Notes under the pieces: model-generated | The model's database searches: none | Seen by the model: only the letters and a program-made list of their open reading frames with translations | What the model was told of the DNA's origin: nothing | Made by a program: the position numbers and the translations under genes | Shown: positions 49,574-58,222 of the stretch, one piece after another | Numbering within the stretch: position 1 is the first letter of the stretch | Layout of the letters: the number at the start of each line of letters is the position of its first letter | DNA from: an uncultured Gammaproteobacteria bacterium | GTDB taxonomy: Bacteria; Pseudomonadota; Gammaproteobacteria; Eutrophobiales; Eutrophobiaceae | Assembly: GCA_943788815.1 (NCBI GenBank) | Contig: CALSRS010000003.1 | Span: 66,588 to 130,587, forward strand | Reading direction: 5' to 3' | DNA length: 64,000 nucleotides

Positions 49574-51298
49574 TTACTCGATAGTTACTCTGTTGACTTC
49601 AGATAATGAGGTTAATCCCTGTAGTGCCTTTTGTAATCCTGATTTACGTAAATCCCATATTCCTTCTTTTAATGCCTGGTCTGCTAGTTGAACAGCATTT
49701 GCACCTTCAATAATCAGTCGTTTACTCGCATCAGATATACTCATCACCTGGTAGATGCCGGCTCTGCCCTTGTATCCACTGGGACAATCATCATTGCCCG
49801 TTACGGGTTCAAATAATTTAACTCCTTTCTCCACTTCCTCTTCGGTATATCCTTCATCCAATAATGAATCATGAGGCAAATCAAGGGGCTCTCGGTATTC
49901 AGAATGCAAGCGTCTGCATAATCGTTGTGCAGTAATAAGGTTAATACTGGTTGCTACGGCGAATGCCGCAATACCCATGTCTTGTAAACGAGTAAGTGTC
50001 TGGGGACAGTCATTGGTATGCAGGGTTGACATGACCATGTGGCCTGTCTGAGCAGCTTTAACCGCAATAGAAGCAGTGCCCAGATCACGAATCTCTCCGA
50101 CCAGGATAATATCAGGATCCTGACGAAGAAAGGCTTTCAGCGCTTTATCAAAAGTCATACCAGTCTTTTCATCCACCTGGACCTGGTTGACCCCCGCCAG
50201 GTTTATTTCAACTGGATCCTCTGCTGTACATATATTGACATCAATCTGGTTGATGATATTAATTCCTGAATAAAGAGAAACAGTTTTACCACTACCTGTG
50301 GGCCCGGTGACAAGAAACATGCCGTAGGGTTTATGCAGGTTTTCCAGAAATTGTTCTTTTTGGTGATCCTCATATCCAAGCATATCTATCTGTAATGCTG
50401 CCGCATCGGAATTGAGGATACGCAAACAGGCCTTTTCTCCAAACAATGTTGGACAAGTGTTCACACGAAAGTCGATAGACTTAGACTTAGATAGTTTTAA
50501 TTTAATTCTACCGTCCTGGGGTACGCGTTTTTCAGATACGTCCATACGAGACATAACCTTAATACGAGCAGCAATTTTCCCTGCAAGACTGATGGGAGGT
50601 CTTGCCGCTTCCATTAACACACCATCAATGCGGAACCTGACACGGTAGTATTTTTCATAAGGTTCAAAATGTAAATCCGAGGCACCTTTCTTAATAGCGT
50701 TCAGCATTATCTTATTAACAAATTTGACCACGGGTGCGTCATCAATCTCATCACCGCCATCATCTGCTTGCGGTGTGCTCTCATCAGCTACTTCAAGACC
50801 TTCAAGGTCTTCGAGATCATCATCATCCATGTCACCCAAACCACCTTCCATTTCTTCCAGTGCTTTTTCAACAACTTTGGCTAGCTTGTCCTGTTCAACC
50901 AGGATGGCTTCTGTGTTGGTGCCTGTTGCAAACTTTATTTCGTCCAGGGCCATCAGGTTTGTTGGGTCAGAAACGGCTATGTATAGACGTTTTCCTCGCT
51001 TGAAGATGGGTATCGAATTATGCTTTCTTATTAAATCTTCTTTGACGAGTTTGACAATGTCGATATCAATTTCCATGGAATTGATATCAACAACGGGCAC
51101 TCCAAATTCCTGTGAGGCCGACACTGCAATATCGCTGGCTGGTACTAGATTATTCTCGACGAGATAAGGCAAAAACCCCATTTTTTTACTAAGAGCTTTT
51201 TGGTGGTGTTCAGCCGCTGCAGCTTCCTCAAGAAACCCGTCCAAAACCAGTTTCCTGGCAAGACCGCTGAGATGAATTTTATTTGCCGAAACAGCCAT
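49574..51298 (-). CDS. pilB: Type IV pilus assembly ATPase PilB
   Basis: PilB is the hexameric ATPase that powers pilus extension. The 574 residues have the N-terminal GspE/MshEN domain (about 1-150), an acidic linker (about 150-190, with LGDMDDDDLEDLEGLE), and a C-terminal motor with Walker A GPTGSGKT (near 333), the Asp box and DPDIILVGEIRD Walker B. The zinc-binding tetracysteine motif seen in many PilB proteins is only half kept: CRRL and NDDC stand where CxxC pairs are expected. No pilA is beside it. Confidence 0.95.
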   Translation of the reverse strand: MAVSANKIHLSGLARKLVLDGFLEEAAAAEHHQKALSKKMGFLPYLVENNLVPASDIAVSASQEFGVPVVDINSMEIDIDIVKLVKEDLIRKHNSIPIFKRGKRLYIAVSDPTNLMALDEIKFATGTNTEAILVEQDKLAKVVEKALEEMEGGLGDMDDDDLEDLEGLEVADESTPQADDGGDEIDDAPVVKFVNKIMLNAIKKGASDLHFEPYEKYYRVRFRIDGVLMEAARPPISLAGKIAARIKVMSRMDVSEKRVPQDGRIKLKLSKSKSIDFRVNTCPTLFGEKACLRILNSDAAALQIDMLGYEDHQKEQFLENLHKPYGMFLVTGPTGSGKTVSLYSGINIINQIDVNICTAEDPVEINLAGVNQVQVDEKTGMTFDKALKAFLRQDPDIILVGEIRDLGTASIAVKAAQTGHMVMSTLHTNDCPQTLTRLQDMGIAAFAVATSINLITAQRLCRRLHSEYREPLDLPHDSLLDEGYTEEEVEKGVKLFEPVTGNDDCPSGYKGRAGIYQVMSISDASKRLIIEGANAVQLADQALKEGIWDLRKSGLQKALQGLTSLSEVNRVTIE

Positions 51299-51414
51299 AT
51301 GAAGATATTTTCTCTTTCATTCAGTTTGAGACGTAAATATTAGATTATATTACAAAAATTACCAATATTTTTATGATTATTGCGTTGCAACATCAAGAAT
51401 AGTCTCTTGCAATC

Positions 51415-51435
51415 ACTGAGATTATACACCTCAGT
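51415..51435 (-). promoter_or_regulatory. Candidate pilB promoter element within a palindrome
   Basis: On the minus strand TATAAT (51426-51421) lies about 123 bp before the pilB start, inside the inverted repeat ACTGAG-N9-CTCAGT. No good -35 hexamer is seen at 17 bp. The arms could bind a dimeric regulator or form a weak hairpin. The rest of the 184-bp clpB-pilB gap shows no gene. Confidence 0.25.
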
Positions 51436-51482
51436 CGACAAATGCTAGTGAGGAGCCCAATATTTCAAGCGTTTTTATGAAT

Positions 51483-54068
51483 TCAGGAATGCTCGCCTTT
51501 TGTAAAAACCAATCTATCATCTTGTAATTTAACGATTATTTTATTTCCTCCTGAATACTGTCCGGAAAGAATTTCATTCGCCAGAGGGGTTTCCAACAGG
51601 TTTTGTATTGTGCGTTTAAGTGGTCTGGCACCATAAACAGGATCAAAGCCAGACCTGCCAAAAAACTCAATTACATTTTTTGAGACTTCCAGTTGGATAT
51701 CCTGTTCTAAAAGGCGTTGAGCTACAAGGTTAACCTGTATCTTGGCAATTTCAAGGACCTGTTCCTGCTTTAAGGCGTGGAAAACAACCAGATCATCAAT
51801 CCGATTAATAAATTCTGGCTTGAAATGTGAGGCGACCACTTCGAGAACCAGTTGCTTCATTTTTTCGTAGTCTTCATCGTCAGCCATAGACTGAATCCTG
51901 TCCGAACCAAGGTTTGATGTCATGACAATTATTGAGTTTCGAAAATCTACTGTTCTGCCATGGCTATCGGTTAAGCGCCCATCATCCAACACTTGTAACA
52001 GGATATTAAAAACATCCGGGTGTGCTTTTTCTACCTCATCGAGCAAAATGACACAGTAAGGTTTACGTCTGACCGCTTCTGTCAAATGTCCACCTTCTTC
52101 GTAACCTATATATCCAGGTGGCGCACCAACGAGACGTGCGACCGAATGTTTCTCCATGTATTCAGACATATCGATTCTGATAATGGCATCTTCCGTATCA
52201 AACAGAAATTCGGCAAGAGATTTACATAATTCGGTTTTACCGACACCTGTTGGCCCGAGAAACAGGAACGAACCATTAGGACGATTAGGGTCTGATAGTC
52301 CTGCCCTGGAGCGTCTGATGGCATTTGAAACAGCATTGACTGCTTCATCTTGACCAATAACTCGCTTATGTAATGCGCTTTCCATTTTAAGTAACTTTTC
52401 TTTTTCACCTTCAAGCATTTTTGACACTGGAATTCCAGTCCAGTGAGAAATAACTTCTGCGATTTCATTTTCAGTCACTTTATTTCTTAACAAATGCATT
52501 TCGAGCATCTCTGTCTTAGAGCTTTCATCAAGTTTTTTCTCAAGTTCAGGAATGATGCCGTATTGCAGTTCAGACATGCGATTGAGATCACCAGCACGTC
52601 TGGCAGACTCTAGTTCCAGTCTGGCCTGTTCAAGATTTTCTTTTGTGGTATGACTGCCCTGTAAGGCAGCCTTTTCCGCTAACCAAACCTCCTCGAGGTC
52701 GCTGTATTCTTTTTCAACTGTCTCTATATCTGATTCCAGTTTGTCCAGTCGTTTTATAGAGGCATCATCCTTTTCCTTTTTAAGTGCTTGCCTCTCAATT
52801 TTCATTTGAATAAGTCTTCGTTCCAACTTATCCATAGATTCAGGCTTGGAATCAATTTCAATACTGATTCTGCTAGCAGCTTCGTCAATAAGATCGATTG
52901 CCTTATCTGGCAATTGACGATCGCTTATATATCTATGAGAAAGTGTTGCAGCAGCAACAATGGCAGGATCAGAAATCTGGACATTATGATGAACCTCATA
53001 ACGTTCTTTTAATCCTCTTAAAATGGCGATTGTATCCTCTACATTTGGTTCATTAACTAAAACCCTTTGAAATCGTCTTTCCAGTGCGGCGTCTTTTTCA
53101 ATATTTTCTCGATATTCATTTAAAGTGGTTGCCCCTATACAATGTAATTCACCTCGAGACAATGCCGGTTTTAGCATATTGCCGGCGTCCATGGACCCTT
53201 CTGCCTTGCCAGCACCAACCATGGTATGTACCTCATCAATAAACAGAATGATTTTACCTTCCTGTTTACTTAGATCTTTTAGGACTGCTTTTAATCTTTC
53301 TTCAAACTCACCTCTAAATTTAGCACCAGCAATTAACAATCCCATGTCCAGGACCAGAAGTCTTTTTCCTTTCAGTCTGTCCGGAACTTCGCCATTTATT
53401 ATTCGCTGCGCTAGCCCTTCCACGATAGCGGTTTTGCCTACTCCAGGTTCACCAATTAATACTGGATTATTTTTTGTCCTGCGTTGAAGAACCTGGATTG
53501 TTCTTCTAATTTCATCATCCCTGCCTATTACAGGATCCAGTTTTCCCTGTTCTGCTCTAGCAGTGAGGTCTATTGTATATTTGGCGAGTGCCTGACGGTT
53601 TTCTTCATCATTAGCATCATTAACTGTTTCTCCACCTCTGATAGATTCAATTTCAGAATTGAGTTTTTCTCTAGTAATCCCGAATTTTTTTAACAGTGGC
53701 CCTACTTTTCCTTTGTCTTCCAGAGCAGCGAGGATAAATAATTCACTGGATATGTATTGGTCCCCTTTCTGTTGAGATAATTTATCTGATAGGTTTAGTA
53801 AGTTTTCAAGATCCTTGGAGATGATCATATCGCCAGCCGTCCCCTGGACCTGAGGATATTTATCTATAATTGAAACTAATTCAGTTCTGAAACCATGGTA
53901 ATCGTGACAGATATTGGATAAGAGATTTTTTACAGAACTACCATCTTGTTCCAACATGGAGAGTAGTACGTGAGCTGGCTCGATATATTGATGGTCTTTC
54001 CCAATAGCCAGGCTCTGTGCCTCAGCGAGGGCTTGCTGAAATTTACTTGTGAATTTATCTTGGCGCAT
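51483..54068 (-). CDS. clpB: Chaperone protein ClpB (disaggregase)
   Basis: ClpB is the AAA+ disaggregase that works with DnaK after heat shock. The 861 residues have the N domain (1-145), NBD1 with Walker A GEPGVGKT (206-213), the long coiled-coil middle domain (about 405-530) and NBD2 with GPTGVGKT. The E. coli short form starts at codon 149; here codon 149 is GTT, so that isoform is not predicted. AGGAAAG precedes ATG 54068. A sigma32 promoter lies just upstream. Confidence 0.98.
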   Translation of the reverse strand: MRQDKFTSKFQQALAEAQSLAIGKDHQYIEPAHVLLSMLEQDGSSVKNLLSNICHDYHGFRTELVSIIDKYPQVQGTAGDMIISKDLENLLNLSDKLSQQKGDQYISSELFILAALEDKGKVGPLLKKFGITREKLNSEIESIRGGETVNDANDEENRQALAKYTIDLTARAEQGKLDPVIGRDDEIRRTIQVLQRRTKNNPVLIGEPGVGKTAIVEGLAQRIINGEVPDRLKGKRLLVLDMGLLIAGAKFRGEFEERLKAVLKDLSKQEGKIILFIDEVHTMVGAGKAEGSMDAGNMLKPALSRGELHCIGATTLNEYRENIEKDAALERRFQRVLVNEPNVEDTIAILRGLKERYEVHHNVQISDPAIVAAATLSHRYISDRQLPDKAIDLIDEAASRISIEIDSKPESMDKLERRLIQMKIERQALKKEKDDASIKRLDKLESDIETVEKEYSDLEEVWLAEKAALQGSHTTKENLEQARLELESARRAGDLNRMSELQYGIIPELEKKLDESSKTEMLEMHLLRNKVTENEIAEVISHWTGIPVSKMLEGEKEKLLKMESALHKRVIGQDEAVNAVSNAIRRSRAGLSDPNRPNGSFLFLGPTGVGKTELCKSLAEFLFDTEDAIIRIDMSEYMEKHSVARLVGAPPGYIGYEEGGHLTEAVRRKPYCVILLDEVEKAHPDVFNILLQVLDDGRLTDSHGRTVDFRNSIIVMTSNLGSDRIQSMADDEDYEKMKQLVLEVVASHFKPEFINRIDDLVVFHALKQEQVLEIAKIQVNLVAQRLLEQDIQLEVSKNVIEFFGRSGFDPVYGARPLKRTIQNLLETPLANEILSGQYSGGNKIIVKLQDDRLVFTKGEHS

Positions 54069-54098
54069 ATACTTTCCTGATATAATTTATACCGATTA

Positions 54099-54127
54099 AT
54101 ATGGGGACATAAGCAGGAAAATTCAAG
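54099..54127 (-). promoter_or_regulatory. Sigma32 (heat-shock) promoter of clpB
   Basis: On the minus strand CTTGAAT (54127-54121) and CCCCATAT (54106-54099) are separated by 14 bp. The -10 matches the RpoH consensus CCCCATnT fully, and the -35 matches CTTGAAA at six of seven. Transcription would start near 54092, about 24 nt before the clpB ATG. Confidence 0.82.
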
Positions 54128-54140
54128 GAAGGACCTTGAA
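54118..54140 (-). terminator. Candidate terminator of the glutamate dehydrogenase gene
   Basis: On the minus strand TTCAAGG-TCCTT-CCTTGAA forms a 7-bp stem with a 5-base loop, followed by TTTT. It lies 47 bp after the gdh stop. The stem is AT-rich and the U-tract short, so termination may be partial. Its 3' arm includes the -35 of the clpB promoter. Confidence 0.45.
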
Positions 54141-54186
54141 ATTAATTCGAAGTTACGAGTTTGACGATGTTCTTGTCCTTCATGGG

Positions 54187-55605
54187 TCAATATACTCCTA
54201 TGTCAAAATAAGAACGTGAAATTTTACTTATTGCGACGACGTAGGCAGCTGTTCGAAAGTCATTTACCTTTTCATTCGTCGTGAGTGTTTCTCTTAGTTC
54301 CTGATATGCATTTCTCATGGTGTCATCCAGTCCAGAGCGAACAAGGTCTAATTCATCAGCACCTTTAATAATTTCTTTTTGCATCCATTCTGGGACGTCT
54401 TTTTGAGTCATGTTTTGTAGCGCTGATATATAATGTTGTCCTTTCATTTCATCAAAACGTCTCTCCATCCGGCCAAACCTGATATGAGATAGGTTTCTTA
54501 TCCACTCAAAATATGACACGGTGACACCGCCGGCATTGACATATGCATCAGGCAGTATTGTGATATTTTTATTTCTTAATATTTCATCAGCTTCAAATGT
54601 AATAGGCCCGTTAGCTGCTTCAACTATTAAATTAGTCTTAATTCTTTCAGCATTATCCTTTGTGATTTGGGCCTCCATTGCAGCAGGGATCAGTATGTCA
54701 CATTCCATTTCAAGCACCGCCTTGCCATTTTCTGTAAAGCTGGCGTCAGGAAATCCCTTTATTGTTTTATTGGCATTAATATATTCTCGTACACGTTGTA
54801 CAGAGATCCCATCCTCATTTATCAGGGCCCCATCTTTTTCTATAATGGCAATGATTTTGGCATCATCTTCTTCATCCAGAAGTTTGCCAGCATGGTATCC
54901 AACATTCCCCAGTCCCTGTAACACAATTTGCTTTCCCCCAAGACCTCCGTCCATGCCCGCTTGCTTAACATCAGATGTATGTCTGAAGAATTCTCGCATG
55001 GCGTATACAACACCTCTGCCGGTAGCTTCGACCCTGCCTGGTATTCCACCGTGATGGACAGGTTTGCCGGTTACACAGGCCGTATAGTTCAGGTTTTCCG
55101 GATGCAGATGTTTATAGGTATCTGCAATCCATGCCATTTCTCGTTCCCCGGTCCCCATATCAGGGGCGGGTACATTAGTGGATGGGCTAATAAAGTCTTT
55201 GCGGATTAGCTCCCGGGCAAACCGTCTTGTAATAAGCTGCATTTCATCCCGGTTATATTTTGAGGGATCAATCTGTAAGCCACCTTTTGAACCACCGAAG
55301 GGTACGTCGACAATGGCACATTTATAGGTCATAAGGGCAGCCAGAGCCTTAACTTCGTCCTGGTCAACTATGGGGGCATAGCGAATGCCTCCTTTAACGG
55401 GTAATCGATGGGTACTGTGTGTAGCACGCCAACCCGTGAAAACTTCAAGTCTTCCATTGAGATTGACTGGGAAATTTAACTCAATGATTGCTTCACATGC
55501 TTTGATTGTATTGGATGTGCCGGAGTCCATATCCATAGCATCAAATGCCCTGTCAGCCATGAAGTTGACACTTTGGCTGAATTTCATGGTTTTCTCTCTC
55601 TTCAT
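54187..55605 (-). CDS. Glu/Leu/Phe/Val dehydrogenase family protein, probable glutamate dehydrogenase
   Basis: The 472-residue enzyme has the amino-acid dehydrogenase signature. The substrate-binding domain has RLPVKGGIRYAP (Lys71), TYKCAIVDVPFGGSKGG (Lys95, Lys107) and PAPDMGTGEREM with catalytic Asp149; the nucleotide-binding domain has VLQGLGNVGYHAGKL. It most resembles catabolic glutamate dehydrogenases of about 420-475 residues, but leucine or another amino acid as substrate cannot be excluded. GAGGGGG lies four to five bases before ATG 55605. It sits between pgeF and clpB, which are adjacent in E. coli and Pseudomonas. Confidence 0.88.
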   Translation of the reverse strand: MKREKTMKFSQSVNFMADRAFDAMDMDSGTSNTIKACEAIIELNFPVNLNGRLEVFTGWRATHSTHRLPVKGGIRYAPIVDQDEVKALAALMTYKCAIVDVPFGGSKGGLQIDPSKYNRDEMQLITRRFARELIRKDFISPSTNVPAPDMGTGEREMAWIADTYKHLHPENLNYTACVTGKPVHHGGIPGRVEATGRGVVYAMREFFRHTSDVKQAGMDGGLGGKQIVLQGLGNVGYHAGKLLDEEDDAKIIAIIEKDGALINEDGISVQRVREYINANKTIKGFPDASFTENGKAVLEMECDILIPAAMEAQITKDNAERIKTNLIVEAANGPITFEADEILRNKNITILPDAYVNAGGVTVSYFEWIRNLSHIRFGRMERRFDEMKGQHYISALQNMTQKDVPEWMQKEIIKGADELDLVRSGLDDTMRNAYQELRETLTTNEKVNDFRTAAYVVAISKISRSYFDIGVY

Positions 55606-55646
55606 TGATCCCCCTCAGGTCTATGTGCACTTGCAAGCATAGCCTA

Positions 55647-56393
55647 TCAAACCATCCAGATCATGCTTGCCATGCGTCCAGTTGTTTGATTTCGTCTATA
55701 TGAAAAGAAGTTGTCTTCGTCTAAATATGTACAATACGAAGAGCTGTAAATGTTCCAAACACCGCTTTTATTTAGCAAATACTTAATCATCGCTTCCAGG
55801 TTTGCATACCAATGTGTGCTGTCTTTTCTTTTGAAAGCAGATTTTAAATTATCATCAATCTCTAAACAGCTATGATAAACATCAGGGCCAACTTCATAAT
55901 TATCTTCTTTGATGTGTGGGCCAATCCAGACCATAAGCTGGTCTGGGCTAGTATCAAATACCTTGACGGCATTGTGTACGATACCTGATACCAGACCTCT
56001 CCATCCAACATGGATGGCCCCAATTGTATCTCCATCTTGATTGCATATAAGTAAGGGTACACAGTCAGCCGTCATAACCACGCAGGGAATACCAGGTGTA
56101 GATGTTATTGCACCATCTGCAACAATGTTAATATTACCATCTGCGGTTACGATTCGATTTTGATGTATTTGATTTAACCACACAGGTTCATTTTCTAGAT
56201 TTAAGTCTGCTATTAACTTACTACGGTTTTTTCTCACATCCAATTTGTCATCTCCGACATGGTTTGCGAGATTAAATGCATTAAATGGGGCTTTGCTAAA
56301 ACCACCGACCCTGGTGGTAATCCCAGCGTTAATTCCAGGAGGAGCGTCCCATATTGCAGGAATCCAGGGTAGGCTGTCAGGATTGTTTTTCAT
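55647..56393 (-). CDS. pgeF: Peptidoglycan editing factor PgeF (YfiH, multicopper polyphenol oxidase family)
   Basis: The 248-residue protein belongs to the YfiH/DUF152 family. PgeF prevents misuse of serine-containing peptidoglycan precursors in E. coli, and relatives act as purine nucleoside phosphorylases. The metal-binding residues are seen in LNQIHQNRIV (His), ADCVPLLI (Cys) and GAIHVGWRGLVSG (His). Its start overlaps rluD by 17 bp, and the rluD-pgeF pair is conserved. Confidence 0.93.
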   Translation of the reverse strand: MKNNPDSLPWIPAIWDAPPGINAGITTRVGGFSKAPFNAFNLANHVGDDKLDVRKNRSKLIADLNLENEPVWLNQIHQNRIVTADGNINIVADGAITSTPGIPCVVMTADCVPLLICNQDGDTIGAIHVGWRGLVSGIVHNAVKVFDTSPDQLMVWIGPHIKEDNYEVGPDVYHSCLEIDDNLKSAFKRKDSTHWYANLEAMIKYLLNKSGVWNIYSSSYCTYLDEDNFFSYRRNQTTGRMASMIWMV

Positions 56394-57330
56394 GTTTCAA
56401 TAAATCCAGTAATGACATCATGTCGTCGGGCAGGGGGGCTATCCATGACATTAAATTTTCATTAGTTGGATGAGTAAGTTCTAGACGCCAGGCATGTAGT
56501 GCCTGGCGAGGAAAATTATTTATAAAATTTGAAGTTTCTTCTGAGATGTTCTTGGGTCGTCGGCCCCGACCACCATAAACTGGATCTCCTACAACAGGAT
56601 TATGAATATGTGCCATATGAACTCGAATTTGATGAGTGCGTCCCGAGTCAAGTTTTACGAGTAGATGAGTAATATCATTAAATCTTTCTAAAATCCTGAC
56701 ATGTGTTTTGGCGGGTTTACCAGAATTTACCACAGCCATGCGTGTACGTTTTAAAGGATGCCTTCCTATAGGAGCCTCTATGGTCCTTCCTGCTGTTAGT
56801 GTTCCATGTACTATTGCCTGGTATTCCCGAGTAATATTTCTTTCCTGAAGCTCTCTAACCAGTAAGGTATGTGCCTTAATTGACCTGGTTATTACCATGA
56901 TTCCAGATGTTTCCTTATCGAGTCGCTGAATTATTCCGGCCCTTGGTATTATTTCAAGATCTGGGAAGTGATAGAGAAGTGCGTTAAATAAAGTGTTATC
57001 AGGGTTGCCTGCACCCGGGTGAACAACCAGACCTGGAGGCTTATTGATAATGATGATGTCATTATCTTCATATAATATCTCCAGCGGGATTTCCTGCCGG
57101 CTGGATGAATTATCTTCAGGTATGAGATTGACATTTATGTGAATAAATTCTCCCCCCTTCAATTTTTCCCGTTGAGATAATTGATTATTATCAACTTTTA
57201 TATAACCAGATTTGTTCCAGTTCTGTAATCTTGTCCTGGAATATTCTGGTAGTAAGTCGGCGAGCACCTGATCTAGCCGCATTCCCTGGCAGGAATCGGG
57301 GACCTGGATTATTTGGTTTATTTTTTCCAT
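56377..57330 (-). CDS. rluD: 23S rRNA pseudouridine1911/1915/1917 synthase
   Basis: RluD makes three pseudouridines in helix 69 of 23S rRNA. The 317 residues have an N-terminal S4 RNA-binding domain (about 16-65), then the catalytic domain with RLDKETSG (catalytic Asp138), ARTEYQA-like ITREYQAIVHG, and the SGRTHQIRVHMAHI block. ATG 57330 is chosen; an in-frame TTG three codons up is possible. It is divergent from bamD, as in E. coli, with a 76-bp gap. Confidence 0.95.
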   Translation of the reverse strand: MEKINQIIQVPDSCQGMRLDQVLADLLPEYSRTRLQNWNKSGYIKVDNNQLSQREKLKGGEFIHINVNLIPEDNSSSRQEIPLEILYEDNDIIIINKPPGLVVHPGAGNPDNTLFNALLYHFPDLEIIPRAGIIQRLDKETSGIMVITRSIKAHTLLVRELQERNITREYQAIVHGTLTAGRTIEAPIGRHPLKRTRMAVVNSGKPAKTHVRILERFNDITHLLVKLDSGRTHQIRVHMAHIHNPVVGDPVYGGRGRRPKNISEETSNFINNFPRQALHAWRLELTHPTNENLMSWIAPLPDDMMSLLDLLKHEKQS

Positions 57331-57390
57331 TACTGTCAATAATAATATATATATCTGCTAAAATATGATTAATTTTGAATTCTAACCATG

Positions 57391-57399
57391 TGATATAAT
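57391..57399 (+). promoter_or_regulatory. Extended -10 promoter of bamD, predicting a leaderless mRNA
   Basis: TGATATAAT is a perfect extended -10. The -10 hexamer ends at 57399 and the bamD ATG begins at 57407, so transcription should start at or next to the A of the start codon. No Shine-Dalgarno sequence is present. No -35 is apparent, which extended -10 promoters can do without. Confidence 0.6.
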
Positions 57400-57406
57400 C
57401 AAAAAT

Positions 57407-58180
57407 ATGTTGAAAAAATTCCTCTGTATAATATTAATCGTTTCCCTGTCAGGGTGTGCTTTATTTGGTAAAGATGAAGATGAGGCAAACAATTGGACAC
57501 TGGAAAGGTTATATTCTGAAGCCAAACGGTCTATGGAGCGGCAAAATTATAACCGTGCGATAGAGCTGTACGAATTTCTCGAGACTCGATATCCCTTTGG
57601 TGTATATGGTCAACAGGCCTTACTGGACCTGGCCTATGTGTATTATAAAATTGGCAATCATGAGCAGGCTCTCTCAACCACTGACCGTTTTATCAGGCTC
57701 TATCCACAAAACAATCATGTTGATTATGCCTATTATCTACAAGGTTTGATCAATTTTAGTAGGAATAAAAGTTTAACTGATAGATTTGTCAAAACTGATT
57801 CATCTCAACGTGATGTGTCAAGTGCCTATGCATCTTTCCAGAATTTCTCAGAACTATTGGAGCGTTTTCCAGACAGCCGCTATGCAGAAGATGCAATTAT
57901 GCGAATGGTGTACCTTCGAAATATTCTTGCACAGAACGAAATCCATGTTGCAAATTACTATATGCGTCGAAATGCATATATTGCGGCAATTAACCGCGCA
58001 AGATTTGTGGTTGAAAATTATTCAAAAACGCCTTCCGTACCAGATGCCCTGGTTGTAATGGCCAAAGCATACCGATTTATCGAACTGGATGATCTGGCAT
58101 ACGATACCCTGAGAATTTTGAAAATGAATCACCCATCACATCCAGGTATTTCAGAAGTCGAAGGTATTGTTTTAAACTAG
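57407..58180 (+). CDS. bamD: Outer-membrane assembly lipoprotein BamD
   Basis: BamD is the essential lipoprotein partner of BamA in outer-membrane protein insertion. The 257 residues have a lipoprotein signal with lipobox SLSGC (Cys17) and five TPR-like repeats, starting at LYSEAKRSMERQNYNRAIEL. The conserved YPFGVYGQQALLDLAYVYYK block is clear. It diverges from rluD. The 21 bp to the convergent nadE contain no gene. Confidence 0.96.
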   Translation: MLKKFLCIILIVSLSGCALFGKDEDEANNWTLERLYSEAKRSMERQNYNRAIELYEFLETRYPFGVYGQQALLDLAYVYYKIGNHEQALSTTDRFIRLYPQNNHVDYAYYLQGLINFSRNKSLTDRFVKTDSSQRDVSSAYASFQNFSELLERFPDSRYAEDAIMRMVYLRNILAQNEIHVANYYMRRNAYIAAINRARFVVENYSKTPSVPDALVVMAKAYRFIELDDLAYDTLRILKMNHPSHPGISEVEGIVLN

Positions 58181-58201
58181 TAAGCTAATTATGTAACTAA
58201 A

Positions 58202-58222
58202 TCAGGTTTCACGATAACCTGA
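58202..58222 (-). terminator. Weak stem-loop at the nadE stop
   Basis: On the minus strand TCAGGTT-ATCGTGA-AACCTGA forms a 7-bp stem followed by TTTAG. The nadE stop TGA is the end of the 3' arm. The U-tract is poor, so termination is uncertain. Confidence 0.3.

Noticed and set aside
53600-53640. Internal start for a short ClpB isoform, as at codon 149 in E. coli
   Set aside because: Codon 149 is GTT, not GTG, and no in-frame ATG or GTG with a ribosome-binding site is seen nearby.
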